Shown piece by piece: positions 46,578-56,017 of a stretch of DNA of 64,000 nucleotides. This DNA is from Nocardia caishijiensis NBRC 108228. Its GTDB lineage: Bacteria; Actinomycetota; Actinomycetes; Mycobacteriales; Mycobacteriaceae. The notes beneath the pieces are model-generated. The model made no database searches. It saw only the letters and a program-made list of their open reading frames with translations, and was not told the DNA's origin. The position numbers and the translations under genes are program-made. Location of the stretch: positions 50,785 to 114,784 of the forward strand of contig NZ_BDBE01000023.1 in assembly GCF_001612825.1 (NCBI RefSeq), in the 5' to 3' direction. How positions within the stretch are numbered: the stretch's first letter is position 1; the number at the start of each line of letters is the position of its first letter.

Positions 46578-47357
46578 GTGGAGTTTCTTGGTCGGGTGCG
46601 TGGGTTGCCGTACCGCGTCTACGAAGCCAGGCTGTCCAAGCACCTGGCCGACAAGCAGCACCCCCGCCACGTGGCGGTGATGTGTGACGGGAACCGGCGT
46701 TGGGCGCGGGAGAACGGGTTCGCCGACGTCAGCCACGGTCATCGGGTCGGGGCGTTGAAGATCGCCGAGCTGGTCGGCTGGTGTGCCGACGAGGGTATCG
46801 AGATGGTGACCGTCTACCTGTTGTCGACCGAGAACCTCCGCCGCGATCCCGAGGAACTCGAGACGCTGTTCGAGGTGATCACCGATGTCGTCGAGGAGTT
46901 GTCGGCGCCGGAGCAGAACTGGAGTGTGCGGATCGTCGGTTCGCTCGCCGGTTTTCCCGAGTTGATCGCCAAGCGGCTGCGGGTGGCGGCCGAGCGCACC
47001 AGCGGGCGCGACGGTGTCCATGTGAATGTGGCGGTGGGGTACGGGGGTAGGCAGGAGATCACCGACGCCGTGCGGTCGCTGGTGCGCCAGGAGATCGCGG
47101 CGGGGGAGTCGGGGGAGGATCTGGTGCAGTCGATCACGGTCGACGCCATCGGTCAGCATCTGTACACCTCCGGCCAGCCTGACCCGGATCTGGTGATCAG
47201 AACCTCTGGGGAGCAGCGGCTTTCGGGTTTCCTGTTGTGGCAGAGCGCGTATTCGGAGATCTGGTTCACCGAGGCGTACTGGCCGGAGTTCCGCCGGGTC
47301 GACTTCCTTCGCGCGCTGCGTGATTACGCGGCGCGGCATCGTCGCTTCGGGGTGTGA
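46578..47357 (+). CDS. Cis-prenyltransferase (short-chain, Z-FPP synthase-like)
   Basis: This 259-residue enzyme has the active-site motif CDGNRRWA (D37-G-N-R) and the later RTSGEQRLSGFLLWQSAYSEIWF that binds diphosphate. It condenses isopentenyl diphosphate with an allylic diphosphate in cis. The gene corresponds in position to M. tuberculosis Rv1086, which makes a short Z,E-farnesyl diphosphate for decaprenyl phosphate synthesis, so a short product is likely. A TAGGGT hexamer 6 bases before the GTG suggests a leaderless message. Confidence 0.88.
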   Translation: MEFLGRVRGLPYRVYEARLSKHLADKQHPRHVAVMCDGNRRWARENGFADVSHGHRVGALKIAELVGWCADEGIEMVTVYLLSTENLRRDPEELETLFEVITDVVEELSAPEQNWSVRIVGSLAGFPELIAKRLRVAAERTSGRDGVHVNVAVGYGGRQEITDAVRSLVRQEIAAGESGEDLVQSITVDAIGQHLYTSGQPDPDLVIRTSGEQRLSGFLLWQSAYSEIWFTEAYWPEFRRVDFLRALRDYAARHRRFGV

Positions 47358-47386
47358 TGTCGTAGTCCTCGCGTACTGTCGCGTTC

Positions 47387-47953
47387 GTGGAACCTGATGA
47401 GGCGTCTTACATCAGCTATGAGGAGTTCGGTAGGCGTTTTCTCGAGTACGCCGTCTCCGAGCAGCGCATCGCCGAGGCGTTCGGCGAGCTCACCGGTGCC
47501 GCTTTCGATTTCGGCCCGATCGGGGTCGGGCCAGGCCGGTTGGCGAAGGTCACCGCGCAGGTGGAGTTGGGTCGGCCGCGCATTCTGCGTTTCGTCGACG
47601 CGTTCATCTCCTTCGAACTGACGATCCCGTTGCATGTGGATCTGGTGGTCGATCTCGCTGTCGACAGGTCGCGTTTCCGGGTGGACGGCACCGTGCACCT
47701 ACATCTGACGGCGCGCACCGCCGACCCGCTGCGGGTGGTCATCGATATCGCCGAGCCGAGGCCGGGTGATGTGCGGGTGAACGTGGCCAGTTCCACCAAG
47801 CGCGGTCAGTTGTTGCGTGTGCTGGCCAGTGTGGATCACGAGATCCGTCGGTTCGTCGCCAGGTACATGTCCGAGGAGATCCGCAAACCCGAGATCGCCG
47901 CCGTGCGCAACATCGATGTGGCGACCAGGTTGGACGCTGCCTGGAAGTTGTGA
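47387..47953 (+). CDS. Conserved actinobacterial protein, 188 aa
   Basis: A 188-residue protein starting with GTG, 7 bases after a TACTGT hexamer (47374-47379). It has an N-terminal helical region (EEFGRRFLEYAVSEQRIAEAFGELTG) and alternating strands in the middle (LTIPLHVDLVVDLAVDRSRFRVDGTVHLHLTARTADPLRVVIDI). The amphipathic beta pattern resembles lipid-binding folds, but I do not recognise a family. It sits between the prenyltransferase and a lipoprotein gene in the same direction. Confidence 0.65.
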   Translation: MEPDEASYISYEEFGRRFLEYAVSEQRIAEAFGELTGAAFDFGPIGVGPGRLAKVTAQVELGRPRILRFVDAFISFELTIPLHVDLVVDLAVDRSRFRVDGTVHLHLTARTADPLRVVIDIAEPRPGDVRVNVASSTKRGQLLRVLASVDHEIRRFVARYMSEEIRKPEIAAVRNIDVATRLDAAWKL

Positions 47954-48031
47954 CGAGTCGCCCCGGTTTCGCGGGTGTGCGGGCTAGGCTGCTGCCCGGA
48001 ACTGACCCGTCGACACAGGTAGGGGACAGCG

Positions 48032-49120
48032 GTGGGAGTTGCGCGGACGGCAGGTGCGTGGATCGCGGTGCTCGGCGCGGTCGGTCTGGTCGCCGGGTGT
48101 GGGGTGGAGGGCACACCCGCACCGGTCATCACCCCGGCCGACCAGCCCGATCGTTCCGGGGTGTTCGCGTACCGGACCGCGGGCGAGCTGGTGGTCGTTC
48201 GTGGTGACGAAACCCTGCGCGCACCGGGCAATTTCGGCTATTCGGCCGCGTCGGTGAACTTCACCCGCGACGGCGCCTTCGCGTTCGCGGTGGAGACGGC
48301 GTCCAAGACCCTGGTCGCGCTGAGCGTCGACAACGGCTCGGTGACGCGCACCGAATGCGACTGCACCGACGCGGTCGCCCTGCGCGACGCGGTGGTCGGC
48401 TGGTGGCGCGAGCCGGGCCAGATCATGAGCCAGGACCTCGCGGGCACCACACCCGCCGAACCCGAACGCGACCTCGTGCTCCCGGATTCGCCGAGCCCGC
48501 TCTCGGGCGGCAGCTGGGACGGTGCCCGCCTGGTCGCGGCCACCGACGAGTACGTGCTGCTGGCCCGGTCGGAGTCGCGGGGGCTGTGGTGGGAGAAGAA
48601 CCACCTCTACGCCATCGGCTCGGAGGCGATTCTGCCGCTGGGCCGGGTGCCCGGTATCGATTCCCAGCTCTCGGCCGCGGCGGGCCCCGACGGGCACACC
48701 TTCGTGCTCGCGGGCGCCACCGCGCGCAGCGCCTCGTGCGGCATCGGTTTCGTCGCGACCATCGACGTACGGAGCAATGCCGTCTCGGATCTGCCCTCGG
48801 TCCCCGGTGAGTGCTCCGCGGTGTACAACCCGCGCTGGGGCAGCGACAACACCATCAGCGTGGCGGTGCGCAAATGGGCCGATGTGGCCGGGGCGACCGG
48901 CACGGTCGACCGGTTGCGTTCGGGTGCCCAGGGCTGGGCGTCGGTCGCCGAGCAACCGGTGATCGACCTGCTCGCGCGCCCCGAACACACCGTCCTGCGC
49001 GTGGTCGGCGGTGAGCCGCTCGCGGCTCGCGACACCCCGCAGGGTGTGCTCGTCGTCGAAAAGGGCGGTGCCAGTTCGGAATTGGCGACCGATGTCGTGT
49101 CGCTGGGGTCGCCGATCTAG
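48032..49120 (+). CDS. Lipoprotein with beta-propeller-like repeats
   Basis: A 362-residue lipoprotein (VGLVAGC lipobox near residue 23). The mature part has repeated four-stranded-looking segments ([47 protein letters not shown]), the style of a beta-propeller. Single Cys pairs (ECDC) may be disulfide-linked. The GTG follows an AGGGG site. It lies next to coaA, convergent with it by 4 bases. Function unknown. Confidence 0.7.
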   Translation: MGVARTAGAWIAVLGAVGLVAGCGVEGTPAPVITPADQPDRSGVFAYRTAGELVVVRGDETLRAPGNFGYSAASVNFTRDGAFAFAVETASKTLVALSVDNGSVTRTECDCTDAVALRDAVVGWWREPGQIMSQDLAGTTPAEPERDLVLPDSPSPLSGGSWDGARLVAATDEYVLLARSESRGLWWEKNHLYAIGSEAILPLGRVPGIDSQLSAAAGPDGHTFVLAGATARSASCGIGFVATIDVRSNAVSDLPSVPGECSAVYNPRWGSDNTISVAVRKWADVAGATGTVDRLRSGAQGWASVAEQPVIDLLARPEHTVLRVVGGEPLAARDTPQGVLVVEKGGASSELATDVVSLGSPI

Positions 49121-50049
49121 AGCTTGCGCAGGCGCAGCCGGTTGATGGTGTGGTCGGAGTCCTTGCGCAACACCAGGGTCGCGCGTGGGCGGGTCGGCAG
49201 AATGTTGTCGACCAGGTTCGGGCGGTTGGTGGAGTTCCAGATGTCGCGGGCGGCCGCGGTGGCCTGTTCGTCGGTGAAACCCGCGTAGTGGTGGAAGTGC
49301 GCGTTCGGGTCGGCGAAGCCGGTCTTGCGCAACGCGAGAAAGCGCTGGACGTACCAGTTCTCGATGTCCTCGATGCGCGCGTCGACGTAGATGGAGAAGT
49401 CGAACAGGTCCGAGACCATCAGGCGCGGACCGGTCTGCAGCACGTTGAGACCCTCGACGATGAGGATGTCGGGCTGGTGCACGCAGTGCTTCTCATCGGG
49501 CACGATGTCGTAGGAGATGTGCGAATAGACCGGTGCGCACACCTCTTCGGCGCCCGACTTCACCTCGGTGACGAAGCGCAGCAGTTTGCGCCGGTCGTAG
49601 CTCTCCGGGAAACCCTTGCGGTGCATGATGCCGCGGCGGGTGAGTTCGGCTGTGGGATAGAGGAATCCGTCGGTGGTCACCAGGTCGACGCGCGGGTGGT
49701 GATCCCAGCGCGACAGCAGCGCCTGCAGCACGCGCGCGGTGGTCGACTTACCGACCGCCACGCTGCCCGCGACGCCGATCACGAACGGCACCTGCTTGTC
49801 CGGGTGTTTCTCGCCGAGGAAGGTCGCGGTGGCGGCGAACAGGCGCTGACGTGCGGCGACCTGCAGGTGGATCAGTCGGGCGAGCGGCAGGTACACCTCG
49901 GCGACTTCCTCGAGGTCGATCTGCTCGCCGAGGCCACGTAGTCCGGTCAGTTCCTCCTCGGTCAAGACCAGGGGAGTCGACTTGCGCAGGGTGCGCCACT
50001 GCTTCCGGTCGAACTCCACATACGGGCTCGGCTCGCTCATCCGTGCCAC
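49117..50049 (-). CDS. coaA: Pantothenate kinase, type I
   Basis: A 310-residue kinase that phosphorylates pantothenate, the first step of CoA synthesis. It has the P-loop [12 protein letters not shown] near residue 96, [21 protein letters not shown], and the C-terminal [24 protein letters not shown]. The GTG start ([14 protein letters not shown]) matches the length of the mycobacterial enzyme; ATG at 50040 is an alternative. It is one of the conserved backbone genes, equivalent to M. tuberculosis Rv1092c. Confidence 0.94.
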   Translation of the reverse strand: MARMSEPSPYVEFDRKQWRTLRKSTPLVLTEEELTGLRGLGEQIDLEEVAEVYLPLARLIHLQVAARQRLFAATATFLGEKHPDKQVPFVIGVAGSVAVGKSTTARVLQALLSRWDHHPRVDLVTTDGFLYPTAELTRRGIMHRKGFPESYDRRKLLRFVTEVKSGAEEVCAPVYSHISYDIVPDEKHCVHQPDILIVEGLNVLQTGPRLMVSDLFDFSIYVDARIEDIENWYVQRFLALRKTGFADPNAHFHHYAGFTDEQATAAARDIWNSTNRPNLVDNILPTRPRATLVLRKDSDHTINRLRLRKL

Positions 50050-50247
50050 TTACCCGACGCTCCGTTCGGGCAAACACGCACAGCTGGGCTGCCCGTTCGG
50101 TGAGATCCGGGATAACTCTGACCGCATGCGGCGATTGTGCTCCGTGCCGGTCGTCCGTGCGCAACGGGGGGTTTGGCTACCCGTCGGTAACTAGTAACAA
50201 CCGCGAGGTAGGGCCCGCTTTTCGAATTCACCACGTAAGGTCGGCGC

Positions 50248-51477
50248 ATGGGGTCTCATCCGTTCGTCACCGAATACCTGCGGCTCGGGCTGGCTTTCGA
50301 TCGGCTCGAATCCGGCTTCGTCGACGCCTACACCGGCGATCCGGCGCTGCGCCGCGAGGTCGAGAATGCCGCCGCGCCCGAACCTGCCGATCTGGTCCGC
50401 CGCGCGATCGATCTGCGTGCGGCGTTGCCCGACGCCGGGCTCGGACCCCAGCGAACCGAGTTCCTCGACGCCCACCTGATCGCGATGGAATGCTCCGCGC
50501 GCAAGTTCGCGGGTGAGGAGATCGGCTTCGTAGACGAGGTCCGCGCCTACTTCGACGTCGACATCGCCCCGGGCGACCCCGACGACTATCGCGAAGCGCA
50601 CCGGCTGATGGACGAGGTCCTCGGGGGTGACGGACCGCTGGCCGAGCGTGTCGCCGCCCACCGGCGCGGGGACGAGATCCCGCCCGAGCGGCTGCCCGAA
50701 TGCGTGGAGGCGTTCTCCAGCGCCCTGCGCGAGCGGGTGCGCGCCCGCTACCCGCTGCCCGACCACGAGCACGTCAGCTATGAGGTGGTCGGCGACAAAC
50801 CGTGGTCGGGTTTCAACTACTACCTGGGCAACTACCGCTCAACGGTGGCGATCAACTCCGACCTCAAACAGCACATGGCGCATCTGCCCGCGCTCATCGC
50901 GCACGAATCCTACCCGGGTCATCACACCGAGCACTGCCGCAAGGAGGCCGGGCTGGTCGCGGCGGGTGAGGACGAGCAGACACTGTTTCTCGTCAACACC
51001 CCGCAGTGCCTGATGGCCGAGGGTCTGGCCGATCTGGCGTTGCAGTCGATCGTCGGGCCGGGCTGGGGCGCGTGGGCGCAGGAGATCTACGCCGACCTCG
51101 GGCTGCGCTTCGATGGTGAACGGGCCGAACGGCTCTCGGCCGCGTCGGCGAAACTGCTGAGTGTGCGCCAGGACGCGGCGCTGCTGCTGCACGACAAGCA
51201 CCGAGGTCACGACGAGGTGGCGCAGTTCCTGCAGCGCTGGAGTCTGGCGACACCGGAACGGGCCAGGCAGTCCTTGCGGTTCCTGTCCTCGCCGCTGTGG
51301 CGCGCCTACATCAGCACCTATGTGGAGGGTTACCGCCTGCTCGGCGGCTGGCTCGACGGTGCCGTCGACGCGCAGGACCGCGTCCAACGGTTCGGGCGCC
51401 TGCTGGACGAACCGCTCACGCCGGGGGCGATCCGACGGCTACTGGATGACGGCGCAACCGCCCGGGTTGGTCAGTGA
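50248..51477 (+). CDS. DUF885 protein, zinc-metallopeptidase-like
   Basis: A 409-residue protein with the HESYPGHH motif (HExxxHH-like) near residue 223 and FLVNTPQCLMAEGLADLAL further on, typical of DUF885 proteins predicted to be zinc-dependent hydrolases. There is no signal peptide, so it is cytoplasmic. The ATG lies 6 bases after a TAAGGT hexamer (50236-50241). Substrate unknown. Its 3' end is overlapped on the opposite strand by a micropeptide gene. Confidence 0.85.
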   Translation: MGSHPFVTEYLRLGLAFDRLESGFVDAYTGDPALRREVENAAAPEPADLVRRAIDLRAALPDAGLGPQRTEFLDAHLIAMECSARKFAGEEIGFVDEVRAYFDVDIAPGDPDDYREAHRLMDEVLGGDGPLAERVAAHRRGDEIPPERLPECVEAFSSALRERVRARYPLPDHEHVSYEVVGDKPWSGFNYYLGNYRSTVAINSDLKQHMAHLPALIAHESYPGHHTEHCRKEAGLVAAGEDEQTLFLVNTPQCLMAEGLADLALQSIVGPGWGAWAQEIYADLGLRFDGERAERLSAASAKLLSVRQDAALLLHDKHRGHDEVAQFLQRWSLATPERARQSLRFLSSPLWRAYISTYVEGYRLLGGWLDGAVDAQDRVQRFGRLLDEPLTPGAIRRLLDDGATARVGQ

Positions 51478-51561
51478 GCAGATGAGGTAACCCAGGTACA
51501 GCACCAGCGCCTCGATCGGATTCGACGGGGCGACGGCCGGGGTGACGGGCAGGGGATGCAT
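51439..51561 (-). CDS. Micropeptide A, 40 aa
   Basis: A 40-residue frame that overlaps the 3' end of the DUF885 gene on the other strand. The core reads NPIEALVLYLGYLICSLTNPGG and ends CAVIQ. The ATG follows an AGAGGA site 6 bases upstream, a good ribosome-binding site. It shares the pattern PIEAL-x-L-(9 positions)-C-SLT-x-x-x-x-C-x-x-I with the micropeptide encoded 11 bases upstream. One hydrophobic stretch and two cysteines suggest a membrane or exported peptide. No known family. Confidence 0.55.
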   Translation of the reverse strand: MHPLPVTPAVAPSNPIEALVLYLGYLICSLTNPGGCAVIQ

Positions 51562-51572
51562 AACTGATCCTC

Positions 51573-51674
51573 TCAGGTGTAGATCACGCAGGTCGTGCCG
51601 CCGGTCAGCGTGCAGACCAACTGACGAACCGCGAGCAGCAGCGCCTCGATCGGGCCTACGGGTGCGAAGTTCAT
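51573..51674 (-). CDS. Micropeptide B, 33 aa
   Basis: A 33-residue frame, MNFAPVGPIEALLLAVRQ followed by a C-x-LTGGTTCVIYT end. It aligns with micropeptide A across PIEAL, L-x-C-x-LT and C-x-I, so the two are probably paralogues. They lie in tandem on the same strand. The ribosome-binding site is weak. The region upstream is the divergent promoter side of glyA. Confidence 0.5.
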   Translation of the reverse strand: MNFAPVGPIEALLLAVRQLVCTLTGGTTCVIYT

Positions 51675-51830
51675 ACCTGTGTCATCGGTCACCCGAACCG
51701 GGTGCGTTACGGCGGAAAAGCCTGTTCGACGGCTATCGAACCTGGTCAGCGCGGTGTGAGCCGGGTCTCCCGGGTGGCGGGCGCGGCGCAGTCGCGCTAT
51801 CCCCGTGCCGGGACGCCCGCGCCCGGGCCA

Positions 51831-51836
51831 TAGACT
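51831..51836 (+). promoter_or_regulatory. -10 hexamer of a leaderless glyA transcript
   Basis: TAGACT lies 7 bases before the GTG start of glyA, and there is no ribosome-binding site in between, so transcription probably starts at or next to the start codon. Confidence 0.55.
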
Positions 51837-51843
51837 GAGGGTC

Positions 51844-53139
51844 GTGACGCAGACGACCGCTTCGGTGAATACCCAGTCTCTCGGTGAGCTCGATCCCGAG
51901 TTGGCCGCCGCGATGGCGGGCGAGCTCGCCCGCGAACGCGACACCCTCGAGATGATCGCTTCGGAGAACTTCGTGCCGCGCGCGGTCCTGCAGGCGCAGG
52001 GCTCCGTGCTCACCAACAAGTACGCCGAGGGCTACCCAGGCCGCCGCTACTACGGTGGCTGCGAGGCCGTCGACGTGGTGGAGACCCTGGCCCGCGATCG
52101 CGCCAAGGAACTGTTCGGCGCCGAGTTCGCCAACGTGCAGCCCCACTCGGGCGCGCAGGCCAACGCCGCGGTGCTGATGGCGTTGATGAACCCGGGCGAG
52201 ACCCTGCTCGGCCTCGACCTGGCCCACGGCGGTCACCTCACCCACGGCATGCGCCTGAACTTCTCGGGCAAGCTCTACGACGTCCACTCCTACGGTGTGT
52301 CCAAGGAAGACCACCGCATCGACATGGACGAGGTCCGCGATATCGCCAAGGCCGCCAAGCCGAAGGTGATCGTGGCCGGTTGGTCGGCTTACCCGCGGCA
52401 CCAGGACTTCGCGAAATTCCGCGAGATCGCCGACGAGGTCGGCGCCTACCTGTGGGTCGACATGGCGCACTTCGCCGGTCTGGTCGCCGCCGGTCTGCAC
52501 CCCTCGCCGGTGCCGTACGCCGACGTGGTGTCCTCCACCGTGCACAAGACTCTCGGCGGCCCCCGCTCCGGCCTGATCCTGGCCAAGCAGGAGTTCGCCA
52601 AGAAGCTGAACTCGGCGGTGTTCCCCGGTCAGCAGGGCGGCCCGCTCATGCACGTGATCGCCGCCAAGGCCGCCGCCTTCAAGATCGCCGCGACCGAGGA
52701 GTTCAAGGACCGTCAGGTGCGCACCCTGTCGGGTTCGCGCATCCTCGCCGAGCGCCTGACCGGTGCCGACGTGGCGGGCAAGGGCGTGTCCGTCCTCACC
52801 GGCGGCACCGACGTGCACCTGGTGCTGGTGGACCTGCGTAACTCCGAGCTCGACGGTCAGCAGGCCGAGGACCTCCTGCACGAGGTCGGCATCACCGTCA
52901 ACCGCAACGCGGTCCCCTTCGACCCGCGCCCCCCGATGGTCACCTCCGGCCTGCGTATCGGCACCGCCGCCCTGGCCACCCGTGGCTTCGGCGACACCGA
53001 GTTCACCGAGGTCGCCGACATCATCGCCGCCGCCCTCGCGGGCACCTCGGACACCGAGACCCTGCGCGCCCGCGTCGCCAAACTGGCCCAGAGCGTCCCC
53101 CTCTACCAGGGCCTCGAAGACTGGCGCCTCCTCGGCTGA
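51844..53139 (+). CDS. glyA: Serine hydroxymethyltransferase
   Basis: A 431-residue PLP enzyme that interconverts serine and glycine with tetrahydrofolate. Motifs include [34 protein letters not shown] near residue 35, the PLP lysine in [15 protein letters not shown] near residue 231, and [17 protein letters not shown]. The GTG start is set by the -10 spacing and by alignment with mycobacterial GlyA1; the 39-base upstream extension is not protein-like. A strong terminator follows. Confidence 0.95.
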   Translation: MTQTTASVNTQSLGELDPELAAAMAGELARERDTLEMIASENFVPRAVLQAQGSVLTNKYAEGYPGRRYYGGCEAVDVVETLARDRAKELFGAEFANVQPHSGAQANAAVLMALMNPGETLLGLDLAHGGHLTHGMRLNFSGKLYDVHSYGVSKEDHRIDMDEVRDIAKAAKPKVIVAGWSAYPRHQDFAKFREIADEVGAYLWVDMAHFAGLVAAGLHPSPVPYADVVSSTVHKTLGGPRSGLILAKQEFAKKLNSAVFPGQQGGPLMHVIAAKAAAFKIAATEEFKDRQVRTLSGSRILAERLTGADVAGKGVSVLTGGTDVHLVLVDLRNSELDGQQAEDLLHEVGITVNRNAVPFDPRPPMVTSGLRIGTAALATRGFGDTEFTEVADIIAAALAGTSDTETLRARVAKLAQSVPLYQGLEDWRLLG

Positions 53140-53153
53140 CCCGCTTCTCCCGC

Positions 53154-53182
53154 AACAGCCCCGTCGTCCTGACGGGGCTGTT
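53154..53182 (+). terminator. glyA terminator
   Basis: A perfect 12-bp stem (AACAGCCCCGTC and its complement) with a 5-nt loop, starting 14 bases past the glyA stop. Confidence 0.85.
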
Positions 53183-53221
53183 CGCATTTCACAGAGTTTG
53201 CCTTCGGAAAGTTACCGCGTC

Positions 53222-53389
53222 CAAGGCCGGTACCTCGCCCTGCGCCTGGACTTGACCGACGCGACCAACGTTGCCCTCGGCGAACGGTACGAGACCGCCG
53301 ACATCCTGACCCTCGATCGGCGTGACTTCCGGGCGATCCAACCGCTGACCGGCCACCCGGCATTCCGGATACTCCCCGACGACTTGTAG
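53222..53389 (+). pseudogene. PIN-domain (VapC-like) toxin C-terminal remnant
   Basis: A 55-codon open stretch ends DLTDATNVALGERYETADI followed by LTLDRRDFRAI and HPAFRILPDDL. The D-x-x-DA and TLDRRDF blocks are the third and fourth acidic motifs of PIN-domain ribonucleases of the VapC type, including the typical F-x-x-L-P end. The N-terminal half with the first catalytic Asp is missing, and no start or ribosome-binding site fits, because the glyA terminator sits directly upstream. It is the tail of a decayed toxin gene. Confidence 0.7.
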
Positions 53390-53448
53390 TAGGGGCGCGG
53401 CGGGCTCGGGCAGTGTGATCGGACGAAGCGGTGATGGGTTTCGTTGTC

Positions 53449-53727
53449 ATGAGCACCAAAAAAGTTCCGAACGGTACTCAATCGGGGGCGGATGGGGCAT
53501 GGTCGATTCGTATGGACCATCGAGGCGAGCTGGCACGCGAGGTAGGTGGGATGGTCCCCGCCTTCGATCTGCTCACCGATGCGGAGGCGGCGGAGTTGCT
53601 GCGGTTGTTCCGTGGGGCGCGGGAGAACGAGCATCGGGCGTTGCATCGGGCTATCGATGCCGCGTTGTCCGCGATGCCCGCGCCGCTGCGGGGAGCCTCG
53701 CGCCGGATCATCTTCGGTGAGCGATGA
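53449..53727 (+). CDS. Hypothetical protein, 92 aa
   Basis: A 92-residue protein with a polar N-terminus and two amphipathic helices (LLTDAEAAELLRLFRGARENEHRALHRAIDAALSAMP). It ends in a Gly/Arg-rich tail. The start could also be an in-frame ATG at 53512. It overlaps the next gene by 4 bases (ATGA), so it is translationally coupled to it. I do not recognise the family. Its length and composition suggest a small helical accessory protein. Confidence 0.6.
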   Translation: MSTKKVPNGTQSGADGAWSIRMDHRGELAREVGGMVPAFDLLTDAEAAELLRLFRGARENEHRALHRAIDAALSAMPAPLRGASRRIIFGER

Positions 53728-55022
53728 TCGAAACCGAGCTCGAGGCGCAGACCCAGTTGGTGGTGCTGGCCCGCACCCTGCAGGTTTCGCCGCAGCATCT
53801 GGCGCCGCTGACCAGGCTCGGGGCGGCGCATCTCGCGGCGATTCAGCAGCAGATGTTGCGCGCGTTGCACGCCGAGCACGCGGAGACCTTCCGACGGGTC
53901 ACGCCGGTGGTGCCGATCTTCCCGGTCGCGCTCGGGGTTGGCCTGTTCGAACGGGTGGTGCCGCCGGTACTCGCGGCCAGGTTCCTCGGGGCGGTCGGCA
54001 TCCACTATCCCGAGAAGTGCGCGCAGGCGCTGTGCATGGTCGACGCGGTGTACGCGGCCGACGGCGCCCCGTTTCTCGACCCGAACGTCTTCGAGCAGTT
54101 GATGCGGTACGGCAGGCCGGAGCCGATCACCCTCATCATCAACGAATTGCTGCGTCGCCGCGACTATGTGACGGCCGCACGGTTCCTCTCCGTGGTGAAC
54201 GAACCACTGATCGCGGCACTGGAGCAGACCGTCCTCGACGACGCGGGCCTGATCTACACCGCCGCCTACGCCTACCCCGCGCACACACTGAGCCGGATCG
54301 TGCGCCAACTGCTCGACGGCCCGCGCCGACGGGTTCCCGGCATGTTGCAGACGGTGCTGGCCGGTCCGCCCGACCTGCACCACGCGATGCTCGCCTTGTT
54401 CTGCAAGGTCGATCCCGAGGTGACGGCCACGATCGGCGACATCTTCTTCGGACGCGGCGCCGCCCACGAGATCGGCCGCTTCCTGCTCACCGCGGTCGAC
54501 CGCCGCGCTTCGATCGCGTTGCTCACGGTGATCGGGCGGCTCAATCCCGTTGCCCTGTGGGCCTTGTCGACCAACCCGCAACTGGCCGACCCCGGCGTGC
54601 TGACCCGGCTGGTTCGCGCCCTCGACGGCCGCACCGAACCCGAGCCGTGGCGCGGCCTGTTCGCGCTGTCGGCCCGGCTCAGCGAACCCGCCCGCCGCCG
54701 GATCGCCGCCACCCTCGCCGAACTCAGCCCCGCCTCGATCGCGGCACTGCCCGCCCACGCCACCGACGCCACCTACTGGCCCGCGCTGCTGCAACTGCTG
54801 GCCGAGTCGGAACCCGCCGCCCAGGCCAGGGTGGCCGACGCGTGGTCCCGCCTGCCACCGGAATGGCAGGCGGGCATCGACCGCCACATCCGCACGAACC
54901 GCTACGACACCCGCCTCGGCGTGATCACAGACGCGTTGACCGCGTCGAGCCCCGAGGAAGTCTTCTTCCGTCGTCGTCAGCAGATCCGTCAGCGCGGCGA
55001 AGGCGAATTCGCCGCCTGGTGA
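53724..55022 (+). CDS. Hypothetical helical protein, 432 aa
   Basis: A 432-residue protein made mostly of helical pairs, with repeats of the style GVLTRLVRALDGRTEPEPWRGLFALSARLSEPARRRIAATLAEL, reminiscent of HEAT-like arrays. It has no signal peptide, transmembrane segment or catalytic motif that I can identify. It is translationally coupled to the 92-residue protein. The pair may form a complex; no function can be assigned. Confidence 0.65.
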   Translation: MIETELEAQTQLVVLARTLQVSPQHLAPLTRLGAAHLAAIQQQMLRALHAEHAETFRRVTPVVPIFPVALGVGLFERVVPPVLAARFLGAVGIHYPEKCAQALCMVDAVYAADGAPFLDPNVFEQLMRYGRPEPITLIINELLRRRDYVTAARFLSVVNEPLIAALEQTVLDDAGLIYTAAYAYPAHTLSRIVRQLLDGPRRRVPGMLQTVLAGPPDLHHAMLALFCKVDPEVTATIGDIFFGRGAAHEIGRFLLTAVDRRASIALLTVIGRLNPVALWALSTNPQLADPGVLTRLVRALDGRTEPEPWRGLFALSARLSEPARRRIAATLAELSPASIAALPAHATDATYWPALLQLLAESEPAAQARVADAWSRLPPEWQAGIDRHIRTNRYDTRLGVITDALTASSPEEVFFRRRQQIRQRGEGEFAAW

Positions 55023-55026
55023 GGCA

Positions 55027-56010
55027 TCACTTCACCAGGGGAAGCAGGGCGCGCCCGACGGCCTCGACCACGCCCGGTTCGTGGCCGTTGGCGACCATGT
55101 TCACGATCACACCGTCGATGCCCTGATCGAGCACCCGGTCCTTGATCTGGGCGGCGACGTCGTCGGGGGTGCCGACGAACTGACGGTCGACGACGCTCTC
55201 GCGGCGTTCCGCCTCGCTGAGCGCCGCCACGTCGATGCCGACCTGCGCCATCATGTCGGACTGGATCTTGCGGGCCCGGTCGCCGTCCTCGTCGGCGATG
55301 ACGAAGGCGAGGAAGCTGGTCTCGAGGGTGGCGGGATCGCGGTCGGCTTCTTCGCAACGCTGGTGCAGGACGGCCACTTTGCGCGGCAGCTCGGAAGCGT
55401 TGCAGATGATGTTGAGGTGGTCGGCGAAACGCGCGGCCAGGGCGAAGGTCTTCTTCTCTCCGGCACCGCCGAGCAGGATCGGCAGGTCGTCGCGCACGCG
55501 CGGCTCGTTGATCGCGCTCTCGGTGCGATACCAGGTGCCGTCGAAGGTCGGTCGCTGTCCGCGCAGCATCGGTGTGATGATCTGCAGGGCTTCCTCGAGA
55601 CGTTCGAATCGTTCGGTGAAGGTGCCGAATTCGAAGCCGTACTGCTGATGCTCGAGCTCGAACCAGCCCGCGCCGATCCCGAGTGCGGCGCGTCCACCGC
55701 TGACCACATCGAGGGTGGTCACCGTCTTGGCGAGCAGCGCCGGGTTGCGGTAGGTGTTGCCGGTCACCAAGGCGGACAGCTGGATTCGGTCCGTCGCCAA
55801 GGCCAGCGCCGAGAGCGCGGAGTACGCCTCGAGCATCGGCGCGTCGGGCGGGCCGATCAACGGCAGCTGGTAGAAGTGGTCCATCACGAAGGCGGCGTCG
55901 AATCCGGCCGCTTCCGCCTCCCTTGCCTGCGCGACGACCGTCGGGAACAACTCGCGGATCGAGGAGGTGTTGCTGAAATTGGGCATCTGGTAACCGAGAC
56001 GAATGCTCAT
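55027..56010 (-). CDS. LLM-class F420-dependent oxidoreductase
   Basis: A 327-residue (beta/alpha)8 barrel enzyme of the luciferase-like family. It has MSIRLGYQMPNFSNTS, FVMDHFYQLPLIG, LSALVTGNTYRNPALLAKTVTTLDVVSGGRAALGIGAGWFELEHQQYG, all typical for F420- rather than FMN-dependent members. The N-terminal extension in a longer frame upstream is not coding. The ATG is read from a promoter with MerR-type 19-bp spacing, with transcription starting at or next to it. The substrate is unknown. Confidence 0.87.
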   Translation of the reverse strand: MSIRLGYQMPNFSNTSSIRELFPTVVAQAREAEAAGFDAAFVMDHFYQLPLIGPPDAPMLEAYSALSALALATDRIQLSALVTGNTYRNPALLAKTVTTLDVVSGGRAALGIGAGWFELEHQQYGFEFGTFTERFERLEEALQIITPMLRGQRPTFDGTWYRTESAINEPRVRDDLPILLGGAGEKKTFALAARFADHLNIICNASELPRKVAVLHQRCEEADRDPATLETSFLAFVIADEDGDRARKIQSDMMAQVGIDVAALSEAERRESVVDRQFVGTPDDVAAQIKDRVLDQGIDGVIVNMVANGHEPGVVEAVGRALLPLVK

Positions 56011-56017
56011 GCGACCG

